Assembly (NCBI GenBank): GCA_947385085.1
Contig: CANDJN010000003.1
Coordinates: 46,675-110,674, forward strand
DNA: 64,000 nt
Origin: an uncultured Erysipelotrichaceae bacterium
GTDB lineage: Bacteria; Bacillota_I; Bacilli_A; Erysipelotrichales; Erysipelotrichaceae
Direction of reading: 5' to 3'
The translations under genes and the position numbers were made by a program. Below are positions 1 to 8,844 of this stretch, in pieces (position 1 is the first letter of the stretch; every line of letters starts with the position of its first letter). The notes beneath the pieces were generated by a model. That model searched no databases, was not told the DNA's origin, and worked only from the letters and a program-made list of their open reading frames with translations.

Positions 1-1095
1 CGCTATGATACTGCGACCTGTCTCGGTGATATCCATCGCGTATTCAAAAACCTTTTCCAAGCCATCCGGCGTATGGGCAAAATCTACGATAACGGTAAAG
101 GGCTGTCCCTCATCAATGCGCTCCATTCTGCCTTCAATCTGATGCAGCTCGTTGAAATACGGCAGCACCTCCCGCAATGGAATCCCACTTTCGCAGATGC
201 CGGCAATCGCTGCCAACAGATTATAAATGTTATAAAGCGCGACTAGATTGGTCGCCACGCAATAAGCAATATCCTCATGATACAAGGTAAAGGTAGAGCC
301 TTCAGTCCCAATGTGAATCTCATCGGCGCGATAATCGGCATCCTTTTGAATTCCATAGGTAATCACGCGTGCCTTTGTTGTTGCTCTTAACGGTTCATAG
401 TAAGCGTCATCCACATTTAGAATTGCTACACCATCTTCCTTCAAATTCGTAAACAGCTTCTTTTTCGCTGCGAAATAATTATCAAAGGTGCCATGAAAAT
501 CCAGATGATCATAAGTTAGATTGGTAAAGATCGCAATATCAAAATCAACCGACTGGACGCGTCCCAACTCTAACCCATGAGAGGAGACCTCCAAAGCACA
601 AGCCTTCATTCCCGCATTGACCATATCGTGCAGCGTGCGATGAATGCAGATGGGATCCGGGGTCGTCAAGGATGGTGGAAATTCCTGATCACCATAGCGA
701 ATAGCGATCGTCCCGATATAACCGCAGGGCGCAAAATGCGAGTAGGTGTCCTGAATAATACTGGCAACCGAGGATTTACCATTGGTTCCGGTAATTCCAA
801 ACATCTTTAAGCTGCGGCTGGGATAATGGTAAAACTTAGAGGCGATCAAGTTCAACGTCGCATTGACATCGTTTACCTTAATATAAGCAATACCATCCTG
901 CATCTGTTCTAAAGAACGGCTATGTACGATACAGCACGCTCCCTTTTCAATCGCCTGGGCAATATACGTATGCCCATCCGTGCGCAGTCCTTCTAAACAA
1001 AAATACATATCTCCGGGCTTGACCGTTCGTGAATCACTCGATAATCCCTGGATTTCCAAATCCGGTGCCTGATCAAATATTTGCGAAAGTTTCAT
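1..1095 (-). CDS. murE: UDP-N-acetylmuramyl-tripeptide synthetase MurE (3' end outside window)
   Basis: Cytoplasmic Mur ligase that adds the third amino acid to UDP-MurNAc-L-Ala-D-Glu in peptidoglycan precursor synthesis. The first 365 residues are present and the gene runs off the left edge. The ATP-binding loop GITGTNGKSSV is at about residues 100-110, followed by a TTPDP substrate motif and EVSSHGL, all typical of MurE. The ATG at 1095 follows GGAGGTGAGAGG and overlaps the mtaB stop as ATGA, so the two genes are co-transcribed. The motif that separates diaminopimelate from lysine enzymes lies in the missing C-terminal part, so the amino acid added cannot be told here. Confidence 0.95.
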   Translation of the reverse strand, partial: MKLSQIFDQAPDLEIQGLSSDSRTVKPGDMYFCLEGLRTDGHTYIAQAIEKGACCIVHSRSLEQMQDGIAYIKVNDVNATLNLIASKFYHYPSRSLKMFGITGTNGKSSVASIIQDTYSHFAPCGYIGTIAIRYGDQEFPPSLTTPDPICIHRTLHDMVNAGMKACALEVSSHGLELGRVQSVDFDIAIFTNLTYDHLDFHGTFDNYFAAKKKLFTNLKEDGVAILNVDDAYYEPLRATTKARVITYGIQKDADYRADEIHIGTEGSTFTLYHEDIAYCVATNLVALYNIYNLLAAIAGICESGIPLREVLPYFNELHQIEGRMERIDEGQPFTVIVDFAHTPDGLEKVFEYAMDITETGRSIIA

Positions 1096-2396
1096 CCTCT
1101 CACCTCCTGCGCTTTGCCGATTAACCGCTCATCCTGTATTCCTATGATGCATACGGTTTCCATACGATGCAGCTTTCCGGCATCATAAGGTGCGCATACT
1201 TCCAGATATTCACTGCTATGTCCCACGATATAACCATTTTCCTCCCGTTCCCATAGCACCTCTACCTCATGATGCATAAAAGTCTTTAAATATTCCTGAT
1301 GCAGCTCTCGGCTCAATGTCATTAAGCGTGCCGTCCGCTGCTTTTTCATTTCATTGGGAATTTGCTGGGGCATTATCGCCGCCTTTGTGCCATCCCTTCG
1401 CGAATAAGGGAAGACATGAAGAAAGCTCAACTTCATTTTACGCAGTGCTACTAATCCTGCAGCAAACTGTTCCTCACTTTCCGCGGGAAAGCCGCAGATC
1501 ACATCACTCGATATGCTGATGGGATATAATTCCTTGCGAATCGCTTGAATGCGCTGTTCATAATCTGCTAGTGTATACGGGCGATTCATCGCCTTCAATA
1601 TGGTATTATCACCACTTTGAATCGGAATATGCAAATGCCGGGCAATTCGTTTTTCCCGTTTCATTAACGCAATTAGCTCATCACTTACCTCATTGCATTC
1701 AATTGAAGAAATGCGCAAGCGCTGTAAGCCGCTTACTTCTTCACACAGCCGTTGCATCAGCGATGCCAAGCTTATGCCATATTCACGACCATAGCGCCCG
1801 GTATGAATACCGGTTAAAACGATTTCGACATGGCCATTGGCCGTTAACATCTGCGCCTTTTTTATCACCTCATCGGGTGCTAAAGAACGCTCTGTCCCGC
1901 GCGTATAAGGAATGATACAGTAGCTACAAAACTGGTTACAGCCATCCTGAATCTTTAAATACGCCCGCGTCTGATGTGAAAATTGCTTTACCGCAATCGC
2001 TTCAAACACATTTACATGCCGCATATCATTCACCAGCACACGGTGAACGCGATCCTGCCATGTTTGATATATCAACTTTGGCAACTGTTCCTTATGATCG
2101 CTGCCGACAATTAAATCGATATGAGGATCCTGCGCCAGCTGAGCATGTGCCATTTGCGCATAACATCCTGCCACCGCAATGCATGCGGCGGGATTTTGAC
2201 GCTGTGCCTGGTGGATTTTCTGGCGTGACTTGGCGGCTGCCGTATTGGTAACCGCGCAGGAATGAATGAGATAAACATCCGCACAATCCTTAAAAGCTAC
2301 TTCTTCCCACCCATATTCACGCAATCCCTGCGCATATCCCTGCGACTCATAGGCATTGACCTTGCAGCCTAAGGTCGCGATCGCAAACGTTGTCAT
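1092..2396 (-). CDS. mtaB: tRNA t6A37 methylthiotransferase MtaB
   Basis: Radical-SAM enzyme that adds a methylthio group to t6A at position 37 of ANN-decoding tRNAs. The 434-residue protein has the N-terminal UPF0004 domain (ATLGCKVNAYES at the start, further cysteines near residues 46 and 78), the radical-SAM cluster motif CNQFCSYC at about residue 153, and a C-terminal TRAM-like segment. The KVN signature after LGC fits the MtaB branch rather than MiaB or RimO. A GAGGAGGGAAGGA ribosome binding site precedes the ATG. It is the first gene of a two-gene unit with murE. Confidence 0.95.
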   Translation of the reverse strand: MTTFAIATLGCKVNAYESQGYAQGLREYGWEEVAFKDCADVYLIHSCAVTNTAAAKSRQKIHQAQRQNPAACIAVAGCYAQMAHAQLAQDPHIDLIVGSDHKEQLPKLIYQTWQDRVHRVLVNDMRHVNVFEAIAVKQFSHQTRAYLKIQDGCNQFCSYCIIPYTRGTERSLAPDEVIKKAQMLTANGHVEIVLTGIHTGRYGREYGISLASLMQRLCEEVSGLQRLRISSIECNEVSDELIALMKREKRIARHLHIPIQSGDNTILKAMNRPYTLADYEQRIQAIRKELYPISISSDVICGFPAESEEQFAAGLVALRKMKLSFLHVFPYSRRDGTKAAIMPQQIPNEMKKQRTARLMTLSRELHQEYLKTFMHHEVEVLWEREENGYIVGHSSEYLEVCAPYDAGKLHRMETVCIIGIQDERLIGKAQEVRG

Positions 2397-2416
2397 TCCT
2401 TCCCTCCTCGCCGATT

Positions 2417-2445
2417 ATTATACAACAAACCAAGCATTAGGTAAA
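2417..2445 (-). promoter_or_regulatory. Sigma-A-type promoter for mtaB-murE
   Basis: On the minus strand, TTTACC is followed by a 17-base spacer and a perfect TATAAT. Transcription would start about 15 bases before the mtaB ATG. Confidence 0.7.
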
Positions 2446-2480
2446 CGCATAACCCTACACAAAAAAAAGAAAGCAAATTG

Positions 2481-3248
2481 CTATTTTCTTCGTGGTCTGC
2501 GTATCAACTTGCTCACTTTCTTTTTCATGTACTCGCTGATTAACATACTGCCGACAATTCGCTGAGCGCATAAGCTCTCATCATTATGCATATATGCCAC
2601 GGCAATATCACGCAATTCCTCAATATTGACATTGACACTGCGTACCGGATCAAAATTAAGCGTATGAATGCAATGAAAATTCTCAATAAAGTAGAGGCGA
2701 TTCACATCCGGATTAAAGATACAAAAGAACTGTTCCTCACCACATATAAACAAGCAGCTGGTGAAGTTATAAATATACGGTAATACACCGTATTGATTTT
2801 CAATGATCACATCATCAAATTTGGTGATAAAGCGCTTATATTGCTTTAATTCCAAAAGTACGATTTCTTTGGTATATAAGCGATTCATACGCTGATCAAA
2901 CATCGGAATATAAATGTCATCCCCTTCATAGGGAAATGATTTCAGCTCTTTGCGCATATGATCAATATCTACATTCATCTGATGCTTGCGCTCCTGATAA
3001 TCAAGATCATTCCAGAAATCATGCATTTCCACATAGGTATGCAAAAAGGTTTCTTCAAAGGCTTTCTTGTTTTTGATTCCTTCATAGATCGTTTCGATAC
3101 GATAAAAAGACCATTCATCCTTTACGACACACGCAATGCCGAATTCCTTAAAAGTATGTTGCATCTCCTTTAGCTTTTCTTTATACATGGAGAGTTTTCC
3201 GATCTTTTTATGATATTTTTTATTTAGAATACCTTCTAAGCTCTTCAT
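2481..3248 (-). CDS. Hypothetical protein downstream of rsmE
   Basis: A soluble 255-residue protein with no family that I recognise. It has no signal peptide or membrane segment. The N-terminal quarter is Lys/Glu-rich and probably helical; the middle (about residues 100-200) alternates hydrophobic and aromatic residues (for example LFICGEEQFFCIFNPD); the C-terminus is strongly basic (ending RRPRRK), which could bind nucleic acid. The ATG is preceded by AAGGGGCG and lies 12 bases after the rsmE stop, so it is probably co-transcribed with rsmE. Any link to rRNA modification is only suggested by position. Confidence 0.75.
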   Translation of the reverse strand: MKSLEGILNKKYHKKIGKLSMYKEKLKEMQHTFKEFGIACVVKDEWSFYRIETIYEGIKNKKAFEETFLHTYVEMHDFWNDLDYQERKHQMNVDIDHMRKELKSFPYEGDDIYIPMFDQRMNRLYTKEIVLLELKQYKRFITKFDDVIIENQYGVLPYIYNFTSCLFICGEEQFFCIFNPDVNRLYFIENFHCIHTLNFDPVRSVNVNIEELRDIAVAYMHNDESLCAQRIVGSMLISEYMKKKVSKLIRRPRRK

Positions 3249-3260
3249 TCTTAACGCCCC

Positions 3261-3989
3261 TTAATTCTCATAGAGTAACGACAATATATTGACCGCTGAC
3301 ATTGCGGCAGTCTCAGCTCGTAAAATGCGTCGTCCCAGTGATATGCTTCGAAAATCCAGTTCATGAAACTGCATCACTTCATCCTTAGTAAAGCCGCCCT
3401 CCGGTCCGATAGCGATAACAATTGATTGAATATGAGGATGATCGTTGATAAAGGAAACGATGCTTTCACTTTGTGCATCCGCATTTTCATATGCCAATAG
3501 CTTTGCCTCTGCATTCATGGAAACCATTTGGGCAATGGTGCATGGCTTATGCACCGTAACCAGATCGCTGCGATGACACTGTTCACAAGCTTCCATGGTA
3601 ATGCGATTCCAGCGTTGCAGCTTTTTTGACTGATCGGCTTCTTTTAGTTTTACCACGCAGCGAGAAGTTATGAGCGGCTGTATGGAATCTACGCCGAGTT
3701 CACTGCATTTCTGCAAGGCATAATCCCAGCGCTCACCCTTAATGAGTGCCAACGCCAACGTAATGGATACGCGATGAATCACTGACTCAAGCATGCAAAT
3801 GGGAATAGCGCACAAGTCACTTCCCTGCTGGTGCAATTCACAAAGAAATGCACGTTGTGATTCATCCACCATGCGAATTTGTTGGTGTTCTTTCATCCGC
3901 AGTACCGTTTGAATATGATGGCGCTGTTGATCATTCAAAAGCACCGGCTCCTGTAATCGAATCATTCCGCTTACAAAGTACTGCTGCAT
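3261..3989 (-). CDS. rsmE: 16S rRNA (uracil-1498-N3)-methyltransferase RsmE
   Basis: SPOUT-class methyltransferase that modifies U1498 in helix 44 of 16S rRNA. The N-terminal PUA-like part (residues about 1-70) is followed by the knotted SAM-binding domain, with IGPEGGFTKDE and the C-terminal LGRRILRAETA motif, both diagnostic of RsmE. I start at the ATG at 3989 (242 residues). A possible GTG three codons upstream sits inside the AAGGTGA ribosome binding site and is less likely. First gene of a pair with the hypothetical gene that follows. Confidence 0.93.
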   Translation of the reverse strand: MQQYFVSGMIRLQEPVLLNDQQRHHIQTVLRMKEHQQIRMVDESQRAFLCELHQQGSDLCAIPICMLESVIHRVSITLALALIKGERWDYALQKCSELGVDSIQPLITSRCVVKLKEADQSKKLQRWNRITMEACEQCHRSDLVTVHKPCTIAQMVSMNAEAKLLAYENADAQSESIVSFINDHPHIQSIVIAIGPEGGFTKDEVMQFHELDFRSISLGRRILRAETAAMSAVNILSLLYEN

Positions 3990-4005
3990 AAATATCACCT
4001 TTCTT

Positions 4006-4034
4006 ATTTTACCTTATTTTTTTCCTAAAGTGAA
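4006..4034 (-). promoter_or_regulatory. Possible promoter for rsmE
   Basis: TTCACT, a 17-base spacer and TAAAAT on the minus strand, just upstream of the rsmE ribosome binding site. The match is partial. The remaining bases up to 4262 show no gene and no clear hairpin. Confidence 0.4.
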
Positions 4035-4262
4035 GTAAAAAGTAATTTCTTTCATTTTTTGAAAATGCTTGATTTACATTAACAATGCTTATTGTCACTT
4101 TTCATACGTTGTACAAGATAAAAGGAAAATCCCTTATGTCAGTTGCGATCATGATAATCATATGCTTATTATGAAGCTATTTAAAAAAGCACCCGTTATG
4201 AATGCTTTTCATCTTACAAAATCATCATTAAGGATACTATAGTTTGTTAACTCGATCATTGC

Positions 4263-5015
4263 CTATCTTCGCTCAATAATGAGATGCTCATAGGTTCCCT
4301 CTTGTGCCAAGGCTCGCATTTTTTTGACCTCAAACGGCTTTAAAATGCGATATTCTCCTTGTCTTAAATCACTTACGGTTAAAAATCCTAGCTGCTTGCG
4401 ATGTAAGCGGCGTACGGAATAGCCCAATGCTTCCATCATACGTTTGATTTGTCGATTGCGTCCCTCGTAAATGGTAAGATCAAACGTCGTTTGCTTTTTA
4501 TCTTTTTCCTTGATTACATTTTTAACTTTTGCCGGCAATGTCTTTATTCCATCATCCAATACGATGCCGCTACGGATCTGACGCATTTCCTCACTGCTTA
4601 AAATGCCGTTGATCGTTAAATTATACACTTTGGGTATATGATGACGGGGATGGATGATCATATTGGCAAATTCACCGTCGTTTGTCAATAACAATACACC
4701 GCTTGTATCATAATCTAAACGTCCAATGGTAAAGATGCGCTGGGGACAATCAATCAGATCAATCGCTTTTAAGCGATCCTCCTGTTCGCCATTCGTACAA
4801 ACGCAGCGCTTTGGTTTGTTCATGATAAAATATACTTTATCTTCCTTTACAATGCTTTTTCCATCAACGGCAATTTGATCACCTTTTTTTACCTTTGTGC
4901 CTAATACGCTAACCACTTCTCCGTTTACTTCTACCCGTCCGGCGAGAATCATTTCCTCTGCCTTACGCCGCGAAGCGATACCTGCCTGCGCAATCACCTT
5001 CTGTAGCCGTTCCAT
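4263..5015 (-). CDS. rluB: Ribosomal large subunit pseudouridine synthase, RluB/RsuA family
   Basis: Converts a uridine in 23S rRNA (helix 93 region for RluB) to pseudouridine. The 250 residues hold an S4 RNA-binding domain (about 1-60, with IASRRKAEE) and the catalytic domain with GRLDYDTSG at 98-106; Asp101 is the predicted nucleophile. The C-terminal YEGRNRQIKRM motif is also typical. RluB and RluE/F-type enzymes cannot be separated with certainty by eye, but the position after spmB is the same as B. subtilis rluB. GAGGATGTGAGAGG precedes the ATG. Confidence 0.88.
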   Translation of the reverse strand: MERLQKVIAQAGIASRRKAEEMILAGRVEVNGEVVSVLGTKVKKGDQIAVDGKSIVKEDKVYFIMNKPKRCVCTNGEQEDRLKAIDLIDCPQRIFTIGRLDYDTSGVLLLTNDGEFANMIIHPRHHIPKVYNLTINGILSSEEMRQIRSGIVLDDGIKTLPAKVKNVIKEKDKKQTTFDLTIYEGRNRQIKRMMEALGYSVRRLHRKQLGFLTVSDLRQGEYRILKPFEVKKMRALAQEGTYEHLIIERR

Positions 5016-5107
5016 CCTCTCACATCCTCACTTTATGTATTCTATTTTACACAAAGTGTTATAAAAAGTAAAAGGAATCTTCATAATTAAATCCTACAAT
5101 CGGAAAA

Positions 5108-5620
5108 TCACCCAAAGAAAAACAAGGATAACAATATTGCCATGCCAATTCCGGCAATGTCGGCAATTAAACCGATGGATAAAGAATTTCTGATTTTTTT
5201 AATTCCTACACTGGAAAAATAAAGCGTGATCACATAAACCGTCGTATCGGTACTGCCTTGGATAATACTGGCCATTTGTCCTGCCAGCGAATCAACACCG
5301 CAGTTTTTAAATATATCAATCAGCACTGCCAAAGAAGCACTGCCGGAGATGGGACGAAACAATACCATCGGCCATATGTCCTGTGGTATGGAGGATGATA
5401 AATGTAAAAACAATGAGGAGAAAAGATTCATCAAGCCGCTTTCCCGCATCAATGCGATCGCACACATCATAGCCAAAAGTGCTGGATAAATGTCCAAAAA
5501 CAATCCCATCCCATCCTTGACACCGGTTAAAAAGACACTGTATGCCGGTATACGCTTGATGAGTGCCAGCACAAAAATGAAAAGGATTAACAACGGTAAT
5601 ATCCATGTGCTATCAATCAC
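5108..5620 (-). CDS. spmB: Spore maturation protein B (SpmB)
   Basis: Integral membrane protein of the nucleoside-recognition (Gate) family, needed with SpmA for spore-core dehydration in B. subtilis. The 170 residues hold several hydrophobic segments and the conserved RPISGSASLAVL and QGSTDTTVYVITLYFSSVG stretches. Translation starts at GTG (5620), which overlaps the spmA stop by eight bases and follows GGTGGTGGA. Third gene of dacB-spmA-spmB-rluB. Homologues also occur in non-sporulating bacteria, so the gene alone does not prove sporulation. Confidence 0.9.
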   Translation of the reverse strand: MIDSTWILPLLILFIFVLALIKRIPAYSVFLTGVKDGMGLFLDIYPALLAMMCAIALMRESGLMNLFSSLFLHLSSSIPQDIWPMVLFRPISGSASLAVLIDIFKNCGVDSLAGQMASIIQGSTDTTVYVITLYFSSVGIKKIRNSLSIGLIADIAGIGMAILLSLFFFG

Positions 5621-6185
5621 GATGATTCCACCACCGATCTACCGTAATACCAACCAATGACGCAAACATCGTACATAATATCGCCCATGGCATAAAGTCT
5701 GTCACCTGTAAGGAATGAAACTCGCTGCGTAAAGCAATTAATGTGGTCGGCAGCAGCGTAACACCGGCAGTATTCAAAACCAAAAAAGTAATCATGGATC
5801 GCGATGCCACTTCTTTATTTTCATTATGTGCCTGCATTCCCTGCATAGCCTTTAAGCCGACCGGAGTTGCGGCTGATCCCAAGCCAAACATATTCACAGT
5901 GATATTGGTTGCGACATAGCCCAGCGTTTCCTCATCATCCTTTAAATCCGGCAATAACCAACGCAAAAACGGGTGAAAAAGCTTTTCCAATGCTTTGATC
6001 ATCCCGGCTTCTTTCGCTACATACAACACACCGTTCCAAAAGCATACCGTGCATACTAACGGCAGCACAAAGTCAAATGTCTCTTTACCGATATTCAGGC
6101 AAACATCGTTGATGACTTGAACCTGACCTGTCACAAACGCCAATATGAGCGATAAGACAATCATGATCATCCATATGATATTCAA
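5613..6185 (-). CDS. spmA: Spore maturation protein A (SpmA)
   Basis: Membrane partner of SpmB in the Gate/nucleoside-recognition family; the pair is thought to form a membrane complex that affects spore-core water content. It has hydrophobic segments at both ends and the central GLGSAATPVGLKAMQ motif typical of SpmA. I favour the TTG at 6185 (190 residues): it is spaced eight bases from AAGGGG and overlaps the dacB stop as TTGA. A GTG three codons upstream lies against the ribosome binding site. Co-transcribed with dacB and spmB. Confidence 0.9.
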   Translation of the reverse strand: MNIIWMIMIVLSLILAFVTGQVQVINDVCLNIGKETFDFVLPLVCTVCFWNGVLYVAKEAGMIKALEKLFHPFLRWLLPDLKDDEETLGYVATNITVNMFGLGSAATPVGLKAMQGMQAHNENKEVASRSMITFLVLNTAGVTLLPTTLIALRSEFHSLQVTDFMPWAILCTMFASLVGITVDRWWNHRD

Positions 6186-7183
6186 AAGAACCACCCCTTC
6201 TTTGCGGTTTGTTCCTTAACGCCTTCAAACTCATATTCAAGCTGTTCACCATCTTTAATCACTTCAATGGTAAATACACCATTGTCGCACCGGCTGTTTA
6301 TTTTAACATCATGTTCGCTATCGTTTTGTAAAGCAATACTGATCGTTTCTTCAATCTTATACGTATAATTTTGAATATGATAAGTACCTGCTTTCATAAT
6401 CACATAGGCTGAATAATTCGCAAACATTTGTTCATGCTTGGCCTCATGAAAATTGAAATCATCGCCCATATTCAAGGTGACGACAATGGACTCTAAATCA
6501 TTGGCCTGAGCACTGGTAACCAACGTTCTTCCTGCCTTTTTGGTAAAGCCTGTTTTTCCCGCGGTAAGGGGCTCATAGGAAAAAAGCAGCTTGTTTTTAT
6601 TCATCCAGCGAGCATGATTGGCATAATCAAAATAAGGGCTTCCGGAAATCTCTTTAAACGTATCATTGCGAAGGGCATAGCGCATGAGCAATGCCATATC
6701 GTAGGCACTGGAAATGTTGCCTCCATCCTTCTCATCCAAACCGTTCGGATTATGAAAGGTCGTATCATTCATTCCCAGCTCCACAGCTTTGTCATTCATC
6801 ATTTGAACAAAATTTTCCTGGCTTCCGCCGACATGAACCGCTATTTCCACTGCCGCATCATTGCCGCTGCGCAGCATCAATCCATATAACAAGGTACGTA
6901 AATCGACCTGATCACCGACTTGAAGATAAATACTGGAGCCATCAACGGTCAAAATTTCATCGCTGACCTGCCACTTATCCTCCAAATTTCCATTCTCAAT
7001 CGCAACAATCGCTGTCATGATTTTAGAAATACTGGCAACACTCTGTGCCTTATGCATATCAGATTCTTCCATCACTGTGCCATCATTTCCATTCATAACA
7101 CAATAGCTCTCGGCGCGAGCCGGCACAATGAAACTGACAAATATTAACAATCCTACTAATATTTTTCGCATCATATCACTCAT
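6182..7183 (-). CDS. dacB: D-alanyl-D-alanine carboxypeptidase (DacB/DacF-like, S11 family)
   Basis: Penicillin-binding serine peptidase that trims the terminal D-Ala from peptidoglycan stem peptides outside the membrane. Residues 1-25 form a signal peptide ending VPARA. The three active-site motifs are visible: SISK at 51-54, SGN at 106-108 and KTG at 210-212, followed by a beta-rich C-terminal domain. Its place before spmA-spmB matches B. subtilis dacB (PBP5*), which acts on spore cortex, so a sporulation role is likely by synteny. The start could be the first ATG or the MM pair three codons in; the ribosome binding site is weak either way. Confidence 0.9.
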   Translation of the reverse strand: MSDMMRKILVGLLIFVSFIVPARAESYCVMNGNDGTVMEESDMHKAQSVASISKIMTAIVAIENGNLEDKWQVSDEILTVDGSSIYLQVGDQVDLRTLLYGLMLRSGNDAAVEIAVHVGGSQENFVQMMNDKAVELGMNDTTFHNPNGLDEKDGGNISSAYDMALLMRYALRNDTFKEISGSPYFDYANHARWMNKNKLLFSYEPLTAGKTGFTKKAGRTLVTSAQANDLESIVVTLNMGDDFNFHEAKHEQMFANYSAYVIMKAGTYHIQNYTYKIEETISIALQNDSEHDVKINSRCDNGVFTIEVIKDGEQLEYEFEGVKEQTAKKGWFF

Positions 7184-7265
7184 TTCAATTCAGTATATGA
7201 ATATTTTCATAGGTTTTGCCCTGTCTTGACGAAATTGCGCAAAATGAAACGAGATTCCATGATGT

Positions 7266-7289
7266 AAAAAGCAGCCGGAGCTGCTTTTT
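7266..7289 (-). terminator. Rho-independent terminator of the GH25 gene
   Basis: A ten-base perfect stem (AAAAAGCAGC with GCTGCTTTTT) around a four-base loop begins immediately after the lysozyme stop codon. It is nearly symmetrical and could work in both directions. Confidence 0.85.
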
Positions 7290-7290
7290 A

Positions 7291-8322
7291 TTAGACCTTG
7301 ATTAAATTGTTAGCGGCAATAGCAGCCGTGACCTTGTTATCTTTACCAATCACGATGCGATCGCCGTTGACCTCTATCACCCGATAAACATTTTGATAGA
7401 CAAAAGGTGCCAAGGAAACACCGTTATAATCCTTTGCGCCCTGTTTAACCTTCACTTCATCGTTGACTTTGAACGATGTCGCCGGTTGTGTTTTACCGAT
7501 AATGATCGAATCGTTAACCCATCCGGTTCCATCATTGATTAAATATGGATTCGCTGCGCCTTCAATGATGCGCGTAATTTTACCGTGGGTTACGGCAATG
7601 TTGGTAATCGCATCCTTACTGTCGGAAGAGCGATACAGCGCTTTAAAGGAAACCTCATCACCGATCTTATATTTTAATGTTGGCTTCGGCGGCTGCGGTT
7701 TGACCGGATTCTTATCAAAATGATTGCGATCCCCTGCCATTGTCAGAAAATCACCGTACCACTTGCTTAAATCGGTACGTGCACTACTCCCCTGAACGAC
7801 GCCGTTGCTAGTGTACTGCCACAGCTTAAAAGACTTGTCGAAAGTGGGATTGGCACTCCACTGCGCCAACCAGCGTGTGTAATCGTTCACATTGTACAGC
7901 TTGGTTTGCCAAAGATACAAATTGGAATAAATACCGACAAATCCTCCGGCTGCCTCAATTTTTTTACAGAAAGCATTGGCAACCTGCGTATAGCCCTCTA
8001 CCGATAAATTACCAACCACATCGTTTTGTTCCAGATCGTAGTAAATCGGCAGACTCAAATTCAAGCCATTCACCAATCGCAATACATGCTCCGCTTCATT
8101 CTCTGCTTCTGCAGCTGTTGTCGCATAAGAGTATAAATAGACACCGAAAGGAATCTGTAATCGTATACATTCCTTTACATTGCGCGCATATTGCGGATCA
8201 TCCTGTGATACGAGATTGCCTCCATATCCACAGCGAATAATCGCTCCGTCGATTTGACCCTTGATTTCGTCCCAATCCAGCGTACCGTTGAATTCACTGA
8301 CATCTATTATTGGCTTTGCCAT
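7291..8322 (-). CDS. GH25 family lysozyme (muramidase) with C-terminal SH3-like region
   Basis: Predicted N-acetylmuramidase that cleaves the MurNAc-GlcNAc bond of peptidoglycan. Residues 1-185 are a GH25 barrel: Asp7 in IIDVSEFNG and the Asp96/Glu98 pair in YYDLEQND match the catalytic acids of the family. Residues about 210-343 hold two beta-rich repeats (KIGDEVSFKALY and FKVNDEVKVKQG) that resemble SH3-type wall-binding modules. There is no signal peptide, as in phage-type endolysins, but no holin or other phage gene is nearby. GAGGTGATAAT precedes the ATG, and a strong terminator follows, so it is a single-gene unit. Confidence 0.9.
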   Translation of the reverse strand: MAKPIIDVSEFNGTLDWDEIKGQIDGAIIRCGYGGNLVSQDDPQYARNVKECIRLQIPFGVYLYSYATTAAEAENEAEHVLRLVNGLNLSLPIYYDLEQNDVVGNLSVEGYTQVANAFCKKIEAAGGFVGIYSNLYLWQTKLYNVNDYTRWLAQWSANPTFDKSFKLWQYTSNGVVQGSSARTDLSKWYGDFLTMAGDRNHFDKNPVKPQPPKPTLKYKIGDEVSFKALYRSSDSKDAITNIAVTHGKITRIIEGAANPYLINDGTGWVNDSIIIGKTQPATSFKVNDEVKVKQGAKDYNGVSLAPFVYQNVYRVIEVNGDRIVIGKDNKVTAAIAANNLIKV

Positions 8323-8391
8323 ATTATCACCTCGTTTTTATCTTATGCGCGCTATCCATGAAAGACTGTACGGATATACCGAATGAAATAC

Positions 8392-8420
8392 AAAAAAATG
8401 CCATGACACACATGACATGG
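8392..8420 (-). terminator. Terminator of the ECF S component / DUF1893 unit
   Basis: On the minus strand CCATG pairs with CATGG (stem extended by two inner pairs past one mismatch), followed by CATTTTTTT. It sits directly after the stop of the DUF1893 gene. Confidence 0.65.
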
Positions 8421-8421
8421 A

Positions 8422-8844
8422 CTATTCCTTACGCAGCTGATTTAACTTTTGATACAAGGCTTCATACGCTGCTTCTCCATCTTCTAAAGATGCGACGGCA
8501 GCTTCCATTGGACACATTCCCGTTCCGCTGCGATTCACGATCCACTCACATGATTGATCATAGGAATAGGGTATCCCATGCTGATCTAGATAACGCATGG
8601 CACTTGTACTCATCAGCTGCGCATGAATGTACTTTGCACAAGAAAGCGTCAACATCATGGCCGCAGCCTTGCCGATGATTTTATCAACCACAATACAATC
8701 ATAGAAATAATTACGATCACGCTTCAGCATTATCATAATTGGCGCAATTCCCCGTTCATGCGATACATAGTAAAAATGATTTCGGGCTGCGACAAGCGAA
8801 TAGGATGCCTCACTTTGCCACTGCTTCAGATGAGCGAGATTCAT
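8422..8844 (-). CDS. DUF1893 domain protein
   Basis: A 140-residue soluble protein that resembles the DUF1893 family (cytidine-deaminase-like fold; no confirmed reaction). Visible family traits are the N-terminal SLVAARN, the VVDKIIGKAAAMM helix and the late NRSGTGMCPMEAAV motif with a conserved cysteine. I start at the ATG at 8844, which has AGAAAGGCGG eight bases upstream; the longer frame begins at a TTG without such a site. It overlaps the preceding ECF gene by 35 bases, so translation is probably coupled. DUF1893 genes often lie beside ECF S components, which hints at a cofactor or vitamin role. Confidence 0.8.
   Translation of the reverse strand: MNLAHLKQWQSEASYSLVAARNHFYYVSHERGIAPIMIMLKRDRNYFYDCIVVDKIIGKAAAMMLTLSCAKYIHAQLMSTSAMRYLDQHGIPYSYDQSCEWIVNRSGTGMCPMEAAVASLEDGEAAYEALYQKLNQLRKE

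Noticed and set aside
2459..2495. Terminator after the gene ending at 2481
   Set aside because: There is a run of eight T on the minus strand, but the stem before it has only three good pairs plus mismatches, so it is too weak to list.
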